Made by a program: the position numbers and the translations under genes
Source of the DNA: Neoscytalidium dimidiatum
Taxonomy: Eukaryota; Ascomycota; Dothideomycetes; Botryosphaeriales; Botryosphaeriaceae
Length of the DNA: 64,000 nt
Assembly (NCBI GenBank): GCA_037367355.1
Contig: CM074701.1
Location: 1,736,001-1,800,000, forward strand
Direction of reading: 5' to 3'
Notes under the pieces: generated by a model
Database searches by the model: none
Seen by the model: only the letters and a program-made list of their open reading frames with translations
What the model was told of the DNA's origin: nothing
Shown: piece after piece, positions 33,951 to 46,047 of the stretch
How positions within the stretch are numbered: the first letter of the stretch is position 1
Layout of the letters: each line of letters begins with the position of its first letter

Positions 33951-36900
33951 CAATCTGTATCTCAGTACGACGTGCGACAGGTCAGCAATATCAATTTGTT
34001 CGGGCACTCTCGTCCCCACCACGAACACAACAGCTGACTCCTTAATCCGGCTTTCGATACTCTTATTTTTGCGATGCTTACAGCTCGGCTTCAACACAAA
34101 ACGCCGTTTTTTCTAGCCACTAGTTCCAAATTGTGGCCCCTTAAAGTCCTTCTACATACGATTTTGACCAGAAGCGGATTCGCTGCATTAACTTCGCCCG
34201 TTCCAATACGTTTCGGCATTATCTGCATTATTTCTAGCACGAAAAAAGTTGGATGAACCATACGACACACTACTACATCTGCTCCAGAGGCATTCATACC
34301 CTCTCGCCAGGTGATCAGTTACTACTCAAAAACTGATGTTTGCTTGAAAACGACCCCTCCCTTATTTGCTGTTCTTCAACCGGTTGAATCTTCCATGGGC
34401 ACATCGCCGCCCAAAATTTCCGGACTCTCAAGCTAGCAATCCAGATATCCATGCCACTTCATTTGCATACGGATTTGACTTCAAGCGTACATATGAAAGA
34501 TCGCCAAAGTGGCTCTAAAAATAGATGCTGACCGTTTCATCGTCACCCAGCTGATATGAGCCCTCACTTATCTCGCAGTCGCCAGTACGTTTCACAAGCG
34601 CGTGGAGACGAAGCGTAAAATATGGCATTTCGGTCCAACAAGGGATTACGGAACGGGTTTCGTTAGTTGATTCTACAGAAGCGTACGGGATGTAGACACG
34701 TGCAAGTATTTGCCGTATTCGGCAGCGGAATAGCCGGTGTGGCTGAAACGTTAAACATCCATATCCGAGCCCAATGCAAACCCACCCCTGAATCAGTTCT
34801 ACGGGCTCGACAATGGCGCAAGCAACCCAACGTAGTCACGAAGCGCAAATAGGGTCATGCGGAAGCGAGGAGAAGGCCCTCCGCAGCTTTAAAGCTCAGA
34901 CAATAATGCGGAGAGCATTCCAAACATCGAATGTGGAGCGACTCGAGGGTTATCCGACTGCTTCCAGTTCCCTTGGCTTCCGCTAGCCCAGGAGGGTGAT
35001 CGCCAATCGGTGGAGATCATTGAACACCGGACCTGGTTTCTCAAAAGTCTCAGGCGCCCACTCACGGTTCCGCAATACCTAAACCCGAACACCGTTGACT
35101 CGCACCACCTAGGCCACCACTATCGATCCTTGCCGGCTGCGGCATGCTGGCCCACTTGTGCATGTAGCCTGCATGAGAGGGATCTATTCAAACTTCGCTC
35201 TTGTCCCGTCGCGCTGGAATCCATTGTTGCCATCATCAAGTCTTTACCTTTGTGGCTTGCTCGTGCGATTCAGCACCGGAAATCTTCCCAGACTGAGGCA
35301 AATGCCCGCGAAGATTTGAAGCGTATTTTGCGCTACCGATATTCCGGGCAGGAAGAAGTATCCGCTGGTGGAGCCGTGGCGGCTCTGGTTTCCACGACAG
35401 AGCGCATTCTTCGGGCGGCCTCACTTCGTATCAGCGGAGACTCAGGGTCTTCCACCTGATAGCATTGCACCAGCTAGCTCTCGCTAGCATGACCTTGAGC
35501 GCTTCAGCCACGCAAGGAACATTGCGGCGTACTCGCCATATCTCCACCATTTCTAATCTTTTCAGACAGCATCCATCGAACGGCGGTACGCCTTCCTGGA
35601 CCATCCGGTCTCGACCCTTCACTCCATCAGGCACCGCCCTCGCAATATGTTCTTGCTCTTGCCTTGGCGACATGCTGCTTCGTTGCGCCTCACGGCCAAG
35701 GATAGCTTGCAGAAGACACAGCACTTCAAAACTTCAAAACTCGCCACGGATGGGATGCTGCCATACTCTGGACTAAGATTGACATCAGCCCAGTCGGAGT
35801 GCTTGGAAGTGCAGAAGTGATCGAGCCTCCTCCTAAGCTTTATTCGTTTCGGGTTGGACCCATTGCGTTCCGCTGTGAAGGCGACCGCTACTATACCACC
35901 TTGTGCCGTTGTTCAAGAGAAAAGCCATTTATGGGATTGCGCAGGTACCGAAGGATGGCTATGGTTATGTTGGAGGAACCCACGAATTCGTTAATGTGAC
36001 ACGCTTATGTTCCTGTCAATGCGAATTAAAAGGATCGTTGCAAAGCTGTCGAGCTCAAAAACGCCTTGGTAGGCATCCAGTATCTGCGATGTCGCACGTC
36101 TCTACAAGGTATTGTTGCCCAAGCAGGTAGCAGAACACCGCAAAAGGTTAATGTCAACCTTCTGCTTAGCCGCCTAGAGCGATCAATTGCGCCCTAGGCG
36201 TGTAGCATGCGAAAAAAAAAAAAAGGGACGCTAATGCCGCTCAAGTTTCAAGCTACATGATTTCTGTACAAGTTAACTATAAGGCGCGCCGTTGAGGGTT
36301 GCAGAGAAGTCATGCGGCCCAAATGAAGCAGGTTTCACGCCGGGGAATCGCCAGAGAACACCCTTACATGTTCTCGTATTCATAATATCTGGGTAGGGTC
36401 AACAGCCATGCCGTTGCTACAAATCTACCTTACGTTAAGAGACTAGCAGTCGGGAAGTATCCAATACACATCCTTCATGGTACCTTCGAGTAGTCGATCT
36501 GGCACTCATACAGCTTGGGCGCATTGTTATTTGTTATTTTGGCTGTTAAAGTCTGTCGCGTCACGGCAGTGGATGCGTCTCTTAGGCAAAATAAGCAGGA
36601 GAATGAAAACCCATCCTTCCACAAGTCTTACGACTGCACCTTGTTAGTAAGCCGGTATCTAGTGCTCGCAAGCATCTACAGAGCGAGACAGCATTTTTGA
36701 TAGGGTATCCCTACTGTCCAAAGCCAGACGTTTTGTTGTTCATACGTACAACTCTTCTATTATGGTTTGACCTCAATGATGACTGCATGAGATGCTCATC
36801 CGAAGAGATGTGGAGGGCCAGCCATAGGGGTGTTTCCATGATAGGCAGGAAGGGCGTGCGCAGAAGCACATACCACGTTGCAGTCTTCCCCCCAGATAAT

Positions 36901-37045
36901 CTTATCATCAATACAAATTTCCTAGTTTTTGCCTGAGCACGACTTTTGCATCTTCACTATCCTGCTGAAAATCGACGGGTAGATTGCCAAGGCTGAACAT
37001 ACTGGGAAATCCCGTTGCAGCTACATCTTTGGCCCTAGACAGACC
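33951..37045. other. Gene-poor interval with a possible coding relic at 35010-36120
   Basis: No intact gene. Plus-strand frames at 35010-35459, 35465-35776, 35799-35999 and 35903-36130 follow each other with frame changes and look more protein-like than neighbouring DNA (for example YSFRVGPIAFRCEGDRYYTT, then KRKAIYGIAQVPKDGYGYVG). This suggests an old degraded gene, but I cannot name a family. An A13 run lies near 36212. The rest shows nothing I can support. Confidence 0.3.
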
Positions 37046-39277
37046 TTAGATCAAGACAAGCTGCCTCTGCTCGGCTGTCTCGCATATTTTTGAGATTGGC
37101 TCCTTGTCCTCTGTGTGAATGACTTCCATAGTCCTCGTTGTGCCTGCCAGTTCGTAAGCACCTTGAACCGAAGGCGATGGTCGAAGAAAATGGTAAAAAG
37201 CCACTGCGAGTCCTTTGTCCTCCTTCAGCTCCCGTACGCTTCCGAGGCTTTGTTCCGCAATGAGCAAGCAGGCCATGGACCTGAGATCTTCTACATATGC
37301 CAAAATTTCCCGAAGGTCGAAGGCAAAGAGCCGCCCATGTGAGTCGTAGACTGTTATTTGCTTCTCCTGCGCCTCCCCTGCTGTAGCCCTGCTCTTTTGC
37401 TCTTCATCTCTACTGGTATTGCGGGTGTCATCCATGACTTCTACCTCGAGAAACATCTTCTCCTCGTCCTGAAGATGTATTTATTCAACGGCTTCAGTTT
37501 GAAGCCCGTCAAAATGAAAGTTGACTGTAGGACCCATGAGTTCGATTTTTCCATCTTTCACTATTCCAAATGGATCTGCCGTGGCTAAAGTGGTCTTTGC
37601 ATCCAAGATCTTAATGCGGCTAAAGAAGGGGTACAGATGCAGTGGATACTGTCTGCCGCTCAGCGGATGGCTTGAGAGTATTGAAAAATGTTTGAAGGTG
37701 CCAGTTCGTGATGCCCAGCTCCAGGACGGCGCCAGACACGACTTCGGCCTGCAGCTGGTTGCCTTCTCCTTTTCGCTCATCTCCCAAGCCAGACCGAACT
37801 CCAAACCGTCCTTCGGAAGGCCAGCTAGGTACTCAGAGTTCTTTCCTGCTACTCTCTCAAGACGCCCCTGGAATTTCCTGGCCAGGCCTGAAAGCGCCGG
37901 CAGGCGATCAGCCTCATTTGTAAGAGATCTGTTGCTGTATTGGTCCAGGAAATGCATCCATAACCGGTACGGACACTTTTCCTCGTCGAGCAAGTCATCT
38001 TGGAACAGGTAGTTGATTTCCATTGGCTCAAGCGTCCAGCTTTGGAGGCCCGTTTTCCCTGGCACACTCGCATTGCGTGCCTGTGTTGCATTCCCAGAAC
38101 AATTCGAAGCGGGTGAAATGAACGATGCGAGTACTCATCAGCCGTTCTTGAAGCGTCTGTGCTCGGGTCGTTAGCGTAGCAGTCTCGGTTTCGATGGTCA
38201 TGGAACGATCTCCGCACAAGGTGAGGTCTCCCAGTGTCGGGTGTCACCGTTTTTCCACCCACCACATCGGGACCTCGAAATCCTAAGCACAAGGGCATTC
38301 TTTATATTGAAAAGTGTCCTGATGGAATTGTTCCCGATAGATTCCGGCATCATCGTTTTCGGAATCCTCGGCGCTGACGGTCAGTGTGCTGGACGCGTAG
38401 ATGTCGCACATCCGAAATGACTCTAAGACCCAGTCGTCCATATCATCCTGGACAATACACAGACGACCAATCCAAAGGTACTCGAACCCTAATCGGCGGG
38501 TGATGTCTACTGCATCCTGAAGTATTTTGGGCAGAGACGTGATCTCGATTCCAGTTGAAAGGTACGAAGAGAGGGTCGCCTTGGTCGTCCGAACCATGTG
38601 GGATCCGTCAGGTGGTGCAGATCCCCAGCGGTAGCTTAAGGTGATATAGTCTACCATTTGCTGGTCACATTCAAAGGTTTCAAGGAATAGAACTGGGGAC
38701 GCGGCCGGTACACGAATAAGTCTCCTAGGAATTCTGCTGTCAACTTGGCGACACAATCTCTGAAACTGATATCGACATGCAGCCAACCACATCCGCGCAA
38801 GTTCGAAGCAAGACTCATTATCCGACCGCGGAGCTACATCTCTGACACGCTTCCCTTTGCGTCCAAATGGTTCGGTGGCCTTGACGCTATCTCTTTGACC
38901 TGCGGATCGGTGTTTTCGTGAATGACCCGATTCGAAGACCAAAGGTCCGCTGCAAACTCCTCTTCGAAGTTTAGGAAGTTGAAGCCGAAAGCTCCAGAGC
39001 CTTGTTTGGAGACTGTGACATATTGTTTCCCGTCGGCTGCCGCCAGTTCTGATGAGTCTGTGAGATCCTTTTGCACCGTTCAAGCCGATCTCCTTGTGAC
39101 CAGCATCATGACCCCGAAGCCTGATGGTAACCCTCTCCTCCGAGCCGCGCATGCGTTAACCAAGCCTTTGCGCGTGAACAGCCAACGGCAGAGTTGGTCA
39201 CACAAGCTGCAGTTGTCGGAAGCATCAACAAGATCTTGAATAGTCGGAGTAATCTCCACTTTGCCCCAGGAGGTCAT
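37046..39277 (-). pseudogene. Frameshifted HET-domain gene
   Basis: The HET core is clear in the frame 39152-38283: DYITLSYRWG, then LPKILQDAVDITRRLGFEYLWI, then CIVQDDMDDW and MCDIYASSTLTVSAED. It stops at 38283. The expected continuation (TRAQTLQERLMSTRIVHFT and ELFWECNT) lies in another frame at 38219-38028. The C-terminal part (DRLPALSGLARKF, YLAGLPKDGLEFGLAW and LAPSWSWAS) is in a third frame at 38065-37481, with a further tail at 37456-37046. The N-terminal region also switches frame near 39050-38900. At least three frame breaks plus stops make a full product impossible. The family motif Asp in LWID is Gly here (LWIG). The copy at 2-4 kb is intact and not closely similar, so this is a separate HET lineage. 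Confidence 0.8.
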
Positions 39278-40556
39278 AAAGCAGATTGGAAGTGGAAGAC
39301 CTTGCGGTATACCACAAACTGGACAGTCCGATCATTCTTCGGGAGTTTCGCCTACCACTTTGCTCAATTCGAAAGGCCCGTATTGCCTGAGATTTCCACG
39401 ACAATCCTTCCGGTAGAAGTCATTTCCTCCTCGGAAGGAGGTTGCATATTTACCCCTTCTTCGGAACTCGTACGTAGTTGAATGGAACGTAAGAACAAGA
39501 AGTCCTCGGCACGGCCCTGCAGCTCAGCCATTTCAGAAGCCTATCGCTGGATGGATGGTCAAGTGAACAGAGTTGTTGCCGTTTGGGGGATTCTCTGACT
39601 CGAAATTTTAAGACTGTTTTCCAGTTCGGTGTCTCGCTCCTGAGTGACCAACGACTGAATACATCCAGGTATCTATAGGCATTTTTGTAGTTTGACCCCC
39701 ACTTGGGCTGGGGGACGCTGCGCCGCAGCACTGGCTGCGATCTTTTAAAATCGGCGAGCGGAAACGAGAACATGCGGAAAGAACTATAATAGATCACATG
39801 AGAGCTAGACTGTCCGGATGAGCATGGGGAACACATTAGGGGAGGGGGTGCATTAAACCGCCCTGGGAACACTAGATTCGCATGGCGGAAGCCACAACTT
39901 GAAGAATTTGCGGCAAAGCGTCCAATGCCCGTAGTGATGGTTATGCTCCTTCCCCTTTTCTCTCCCTCCTCCTCCTTTTTTCTTTTTTTTTTTATGTAAA
40001 ATAGAGACAAATGATTATGCCTCGAAAATTATGTGGCATCCTGAAGGTAATGTTCTGGGCAAGAAATTTCTCACTCGCAATCTGGCAGTGGTAACAGAGA
40101 ACCGAGTGAGCTCATAGCACTAAGGAACTGGCCGAACAGATGAAAGCGGTTTCAACTGCCGATGTGACAGTCTTGCTGTTGCAATGCTTTGAGTCGACCT
40201 CGTTCGAAAAGGGTGGGGGAACAGAACTCCCGCATGCGGAGACGGGGAACTTGTTATCTTGCCGACGGAAAACTGACCGCTGGCGATAAGCAGCTCTCCG
40301 ACGGAAAACTCCCACCCCGCCCTCTTTCCCGTCAGCCAGCGCACAAGGGTACCCGCAGACCAAACTCTCGGGTTGGTGTGTTGCCAATCAAGTCATGTCT
40401 GTGCATAAATTGCTCCTTGATTCGCAAGACCTCGTCCGAGCTCTGGCGTAGGTGCTGCTTGTTGCAACGCTTACGGGGCGCGGGTATAAAGCCCTGAATG
40501 CGCCATCCAAGTAGATAGACTTCATTGACGCTCTGCTACCTCACTAGAGACCCAGG
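39278..40556. other. Intergenic, 5' flank of the aminotransferase gene
   Basis: No supported gene. A purine/pyrimidine-rich stretch with A/T homopolymers lies near 39950-40000. The last 150 bases include a TATA element. Confidence 0.45.
40485..40490 (+). promoter_or_regulatory. Probable TATA box of the dialkylglycine decarboxylase-like gene
   Basis: TATAAA lies in a GC-rich context 67 bp upstream of the ATG at 40557. TATA-containing promoters in fungi are often inducible, which fits a catabolic gene. Confidence 0.55.
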
Positions 40557-42107
40557 ATGCCAGACATCTACGCCAACATCGACGCTGCGGCGCTCAAGGC
40601 CGATGCCGAGGAATGTATGCTTTCGTTTGGTCCAGCCTTCCATCCAGACATCATCACCCACGCCAAGGACGGGTACATCTACACCTCTGAGGGCCATCGC
40701 ATGCTGGACTGGACATCTGGACAGATGGTATGTTTCGATGAAGCTGTTTTACAAGGACTAGTCGAAGGAAAATATCATCTGGTGCTAACTACTGGACAGT
40801 CCTGCCTCGTCGGCCACGGGAACCCTGAAATTGTGGAGACCATCACGCAACATGCTTCAAACCTAGATCACCTGTTTAGCGGCATGCTCAGCCCTCCCGT
40901 CATTCAGCTCGGAAAGCGGCTCACAAGCTTGACCCCGCCCGGGCTGGACAAAGCCTTCTTCCTAAGCACCGGCGGTGAGAGCAATGAGGCCGCCATCAAG
41001 CTGGCTAAGTCCTACACCGGCAAATTCGAGATCGTTGGCTTGTCTGCGAGTTGGCATGGCGTGACGGGTGTCGTACGTTAATTCCTTTACCAAACAATTG
41101 CTTCTAAGTATTGAAAAAAAGGACTAGGCAGCCGCCGCTCAATATCTCTCCGGCCGGACTGGGCATGGCCCCATGGTACGTGTCGGCGTTCCGACCCAGC
41201 GCGAGAGGCAAACTGACCAGCCCTCAAGATGCCCGGCTCCCTGATGCTCCCGGCGCCGAACTCGTACCGCAGCATCTTTCGGCACCCCGACGGTAGCCAC
41301 GACTGGCAAACAGAGCTGGACTACGGCTTCTCGCAGATCGACCGGCAATCGTGCGGCAGCCTCGCCGCCCTGATTGTCGAGCCCATCCTCTCCTCTGGCG
41401 GCATGCTGGTGCTACCGGACGGTTGGCTTCAAGCGGCTAAGAAGCACTGCGAGGCGCGCGGCATGCTGCTGATCATCGACGAAGCCCAGACGGGTGTCGG
41501 GCGTGCCGGCGACATGTTTGCGTTTGAGCACTGTGGCGTCGTGCCCGACATCCTCACCCTGAGCAAGACGCTCGGCAACGGTGTGCCGCTGGCGGCCGTT
41601 GTCACGAGCAACGAGATTGCGCGGGTGACGAAGGAGAAAGGGTTCTTATTTTACACGACGCATATCAACGACCCAATGCCCGCGGCTGTCGGTTTAAAGG
41701 TGCTTGATATCGTCGTTAGGGATGGATTGGTTGACAACTCTCGGAGGCTGGGATTCAAACTACAGGCTGGGCTGCGCAGGCTGCAAGAGCGGTACGGATG
41801 CCTTGGTGATGTACGCGGCCGCGGTTTGATGGCTGGTGTCGAGATCGTGTCGGACAGGGAGAAAAAGCAAGGTGATGCCGAGCTCGGTTTCAGAATTGCA
41901 GACAAGATGGCACAGTTGGGTGTCTGGGCGCAGCTTTCCACGCTGCCTGCTTTTGGCGGTGTGTTCCGCATTGCTCCGCCCATAAACATCACAGAGAAAC
42001 AGATGGATTACGGGTTGGCTATTATGGAAGAAGCATTGCGTACTACTCCCGGGACGATGCCCTTATATGATGGAGCCGCCGAGGCTGAGCTGTCCAGTAG
42101 GCTGTAA
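40557..42107 (+). CDS. 2,2-dialkylglycine decarboxylase-like class III aminotransferase
   Basis: Four exons: 40557-40727, 40800-41072, 41128-41175 and 41229-42107, giving 456 aa. PLP-binding features are all present: GGESNEAAIKLAK, SWHGVTG, LLIIDEAQTGVGRAGD and the Schiff-base lysine at about residue 277 in LSKTLGNG. The text WTSGQM, with Gln at about residue 56, matches the dialkylglycine decarboxylase active-site segment and not ordinary ornithine or GABA aminotransferases. That enzyme decarboxylates 2-methylalanine (Aib), isovaline and similar amino acids and transfers the amino group to pyruvate, giving ketone, CO2 and alanine. Exon 3 is only 48 nt; its boundaries were fixed by GTACGT donors and phase. 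No targeting peptide is seen. The stop is 50 bp from the end of a convergent Zn2Cys6 gene, which may be its regulator. Confidence 0.88.
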
Positions 42108-42157
42108 TGTACATATGACATTGATCATGAGACTTCGCAAGGTGGGGAGCCAACAGC

Positions 42158-44383
42158 CTACATGTACCCTGGAGGCCCTTCCAACATGTCCCATAGTGAT
42201 TCCCAGGGGTAATCAAGAGGATCTAAGGGGATATTGAACTCCGAATAAGCCCTTACATCGGAATCAAGCGTTTCCTGGAAGGTAATTTGCTGATTATGTT
42301 CTGGATCTCGAGTTGCCCGTATGGTACTGTTATCAGTATTCGTAGCTTCTGGGATTAGGTTTGCTGTGATCCTGGTAATCGGCTCATCGCAGCGTTTCAT
42401 GAACATGTCTGCGAGATCCCAGTCATGCTGAGTTTTGGCCCGATGCAACTTCTTCTGAAGGGCTTTTAGCGATTCCTTGCAGCCTTCGGTTGTAGCGGGA
42501 TCTGTGGTATCAATAGTACACCGAAGCAGAATGGTGGCTGCGGAAGCAATGAGATGGCCTGTGACTAGAATTTGGTCAGCCATACTGCTACCCAGGGCAA
42601 ATCAAAGAGCCTTTAATTACACGAGAGCCAGAATTCTTTGAATTGGCAGCTTCTGAGCGTTATAACGAAATCTGCTATCCGTGTGGCCGCTCGACGAAGG
42701 CTCGTCATATGATACTGACGAATGTGATTGGCGTCGGCGGAAACTTCGCGGCTTGCTACCTAGTCTGTGTGAGTAACGTAGAAGCGCAGGAATTCCTACT
42801 CCCGTGGGAGGAGATGGGAAAGAGAGAAAAGAATTTGCGGGTAAATAAACAGGCTTACCCTTAAAGATACTCTGCATAAGAGCATTCTGATCGAGAGATA
42901 CCCAAACCTAAGGCTACTGCTACCGGATATTGGCGCGCCGTTTCGAAGAGCATCAACGTGGAGGTATTCTGGTAGGTTATCCTCCCATTCGTCAAGGTCG
43001 CACTTAAGACGTCTAATATCTCTCCATACGTCGTGCGGCGGCTCACCGAGATCATACACCAATGGTAGAACATCACCGAGGATCTGAGAGAGTTTACATA
43101 ATTCAATAAAGCATCGTGCAGCTTTTGTCCTTTCCTCGTTTTCTTTTGCGGGTGTCATGAGGATAGAGATCGAAGGTAGAGGTACGTCATACTGTCTCCG
43201 CAGCATAGAGGGTGGAATGCCGTGCGCGAAACTGGACCTGCTACAGTCAGCGATAGTGACAATCGGAGTGTAACAAGGGTCCTTACCACTGATCAAGGAT
43301 CATACATCCCCAGAATAAACGGATCCGCATCTCCTTATCTTTAGCGGCCGTCTTCCACGCGCTAGGATCGCGATTTAGCCCAAGACTATGAGCCAATGCA
43401 ACCGTCCTTCCGACGTTGACGACATTGCCTTGAACTGAGCTGACTGGTCGACCTAACAAATCCACGACGGAGGGGTAGATCGTAGATAAATTTGGCGCAA
43501 GGAAGTCTTCTTGGAGGGCAGCGACAGCCAGGCTCCAGAAGTACTGTTCGCTAGGGCAGTGATGATTTTTCAATGTGTCCGAATGGTTCCAAAATGTCAG
43601 AGAAATTGCGTAGATCTCACACAAGAGGGCGGAGGAAACGGTACGGCCGCTGCCCTCAACGACTGCATTTTCGTCTAGCACGGGGAAGGCTGGGTGGATG
43701 CGGTCAAAGTAGAGACGGATCACATCCTTCTGCTTTGGCCCGAGAATCTGCTCCAGGATTTCCCGCTGACTATAACCCGGGTCTTTGGCGATGTTCAAGC
43801 CTTCTCTATGCCGTGGAACTGCAAGGTAAATCATGGGATTTCCGGGAGCGTTTGAAACAAAACTATAGGGCGCCTTTGATTGGGAATCAACCCTATGCTC
43901 TGCTGTCAAATACTGCTGGAGGATTTGGACATCTTCGGCGACTATCGGCCCAACAATCATTGAGGACTCCCCTGGATTGGTAGATGTGCCGTGCCTTCTA
44001 TGGTCCACAGCTTGGTTTAGATTGTCCGTCGAAGGAACATTCCGCGCCGAGTCTGAAGCAGGACGTTGGGTGCCCGGTCGGAGAGGAGCAGGGCCACCTT
44101 CGGACAAGACAGCATTGGAGCTGAGGGCTCCAGAAGTAGCTGACAATCGAACATGCTCCAATCTCGGTCTCTTCCGCAGTCTTCCCGAAGACGTTGCTTC
44201 ACAACTGATAGCGGATCGGCTCGTACTCGCGCCCGAGAAGAGGCAGTCGACACCTTTCTCGGCGCACAGCTGACAAGATTGACCTGAGACTTCAATTCTG
44301 CAGCGTATCTTTCGCTGACGGCATTTGTCGCAAGCCGGGACGCGGTGGCTGCGATACGGCCGGGGTTGGGGAGTGACACTCAT
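42158..44383 (-). CDS. Zn2Cys6 transcription factor with fungal-specific domain
   Basis: Four exons: 44383-43287, 43237-42859, 42759-42621 and 42564-42158, giving 673 aa. The zinc cluster is CDKCRQRKIRC, then CQLC, then C of GVDC, at about residues 18-47. The fungal-specific domain starts near VIRLYFDRIHPAFPVLDE and continues through VALAHSLGLNRDPS and RLFWGCMILDQW. The C-terminal part (RRAATRIADFVITL, then FWLSFTGHLIASAATILLRC) only reads through once introns of 99 and 56 nt are removed. The 56-nt intron (GTAATT donor, CTAG acceptor) was preferred over a 35-nt alternative because it restores the family text. Nuclear regulator; convergent with and almost touching the dialkylglycine decarboxylase-like gene. 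Confidence 0.88.
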
Positions 44384-46047
44384 TGTGCGAGGAAGGGCGG
44401 GAAACGCGTCGGGAATTTCGCTTTCACGGAAAGGAAGAAGGGGAAGGCGCGAAGCGAGCCCCGCCGCACGCTATGCGCCGCCGCTCTCCTCCCTCCGTCT
44501 TGCCATCTGCAAGTATCGAAATAGCAAGAACCTTCCGTACTGTAATTCATAGGCAGTTGAAAACTTTGTCTGGGCGCAGGCATCTCACGATATTGACAAG
44601 CGTTCCATCTGGGCAACTCCTTCAACCCATCCAGTGCTCCTTCGCTTGCTGTTGCAGTTATTTGCTAAATGTAGCCTTGTACGCGACCTCGCCCATTCAA
44701 CCTTCATCATCCCACGTCACTCTTGGTTATCCATTTGACACCTGAGGATCGTATTTGGGTGCCTTGCTGCTCGCCTTGCGCCCAAGCCACCGGCTACCCC
44801 AGGTGCCATTCCCGATAAACCCGAACTTTTCAAAGGCAGCCACCTCTTGGACGGTGCCTTCTCCGATGCTCAAGGTCGTCTCAAAACTGATCCTTACTCT
44901 TTTTATGGACCCGGACACCATGACATTCGACAAGGCCCCGACTCCAACGTAAGTGCGCACTTTGCCGGTCTGCTTCCCACAAATCGCGATCGCCGAGCCG
45001 TTCCATGCGGGAAGGGTGCTTTTACTGCGCTCCTTGCCTGGTGGAGGGCCGTTTCGATGTCGTTAAGCCTTATGTGCTCGCTTAATGGACGTCCGCCCCT
45101 GGAATTCTTGGACTTCAGTCTGTTTGCTCTGAGAAGCTTTCCCCGCGTTCTGGGCGTGCTACCAAGAGGTCGGACGCCCTCGTCGCCAGGAATCTTCGCT
45201 TATTTTGTACTAATTCGCATCTGGCCAGCCAGCGTCATGCCAGACCTTGCATGTCGACCAGGCTGCCCGCTGCTCACCCAAGCATGACAAGATGACTCGA
45301 GTCACCGGCGGCCGACGGAGATACGGCTCGTGCACCCAGCCGCCAGGCGGAGCTGTTGTTCAGTCAGCAGACCTACTTTAGATCCTCGCTTGCTATGGTT
45401 CTTCCGGAGGTGCTGCTCAATCGGGTGGCCCTCCAATTGCTGCGGACCTTGACTCCAGGAAGACTTTCCTATACAAGCAAAGGACATATAGGCCACTTCA
45501 TCAACCCAGTTTTCTTATGCGCGCTCTGGCTAGCGCCAGACCGCCTGCCGGCGCTGCTCGGTCACATTCGCCCTATCCGATTGGCTACCCCGCATTCTAC
45601 CCCGGTTTCCTGATCGGGCACCACCCACCATGGCACTCCAAAATTCAGGCATACGGCATAACATGAGCATCGCACCAACGGAGTGTTGTCGTACGCCTGT
45701 TCGTTCAATTGGATCCTCCTACGTTCCGTCTGCCGAGCCAATGGCATGCTGCATGCCTCCCTCGCGAGGCTCTCCCGAAGAGGTACCATTCCCTTCGGAT
45801 GCCCACTGAATCCCAAGACGCGCAGCAATACGTGCGGTGAAACATATGCGGGCCAAGGCTGAGATAAGTGACGATCAGCTTCGGGCTCGTTTCTAAGCAT
45901 GCCAAGCCATTGAGTTTTGTCTCGTGAAGCCTCGGGTCCCGAGAGTAAGTCAAGCGTATATCATGAAGATCGGTACCTCGACATGTGGACCAGTGGTGTG
46001 TTGTCCTCTTCTGGGTTAGCCTAGTCTCCAAGCCAATCAGACTCAGC
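44384..46047. other. Intergenic region with unresolved coding potential near 44730-45290
   Basis: Upstream flanks of the Zn2Cys6 gene (left) and the carboxylesterase (right). Around 44730-45290 frames are open on both strands. The minus-strand one (44960-44727) reads VSGSIKRVRISFETTLSIGEGTVQ and looks somewhat protein-like, but I cannot identify it or find a complete gene. Confidence 0.35.

Noticed and set aside
21661..36500. Transposon or retrotransposon remnants in the gene-poor middle
   Set aside because: No reverse-transcriptase, integrase or transposase motifs, and no paired long terminal repeats recognised by eye; a repeat-library search would be decisive.
42588..42622. 35-nt intron in the 42-44 kb Zn2Cys6 gene (GTGTAA donor, GTAG acceptor)
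   Set aside because: It keeps the frame but is too short for a fungal intron and loses the expected FWLxFT text; the 56-nt intron 42620-42565 restores it.
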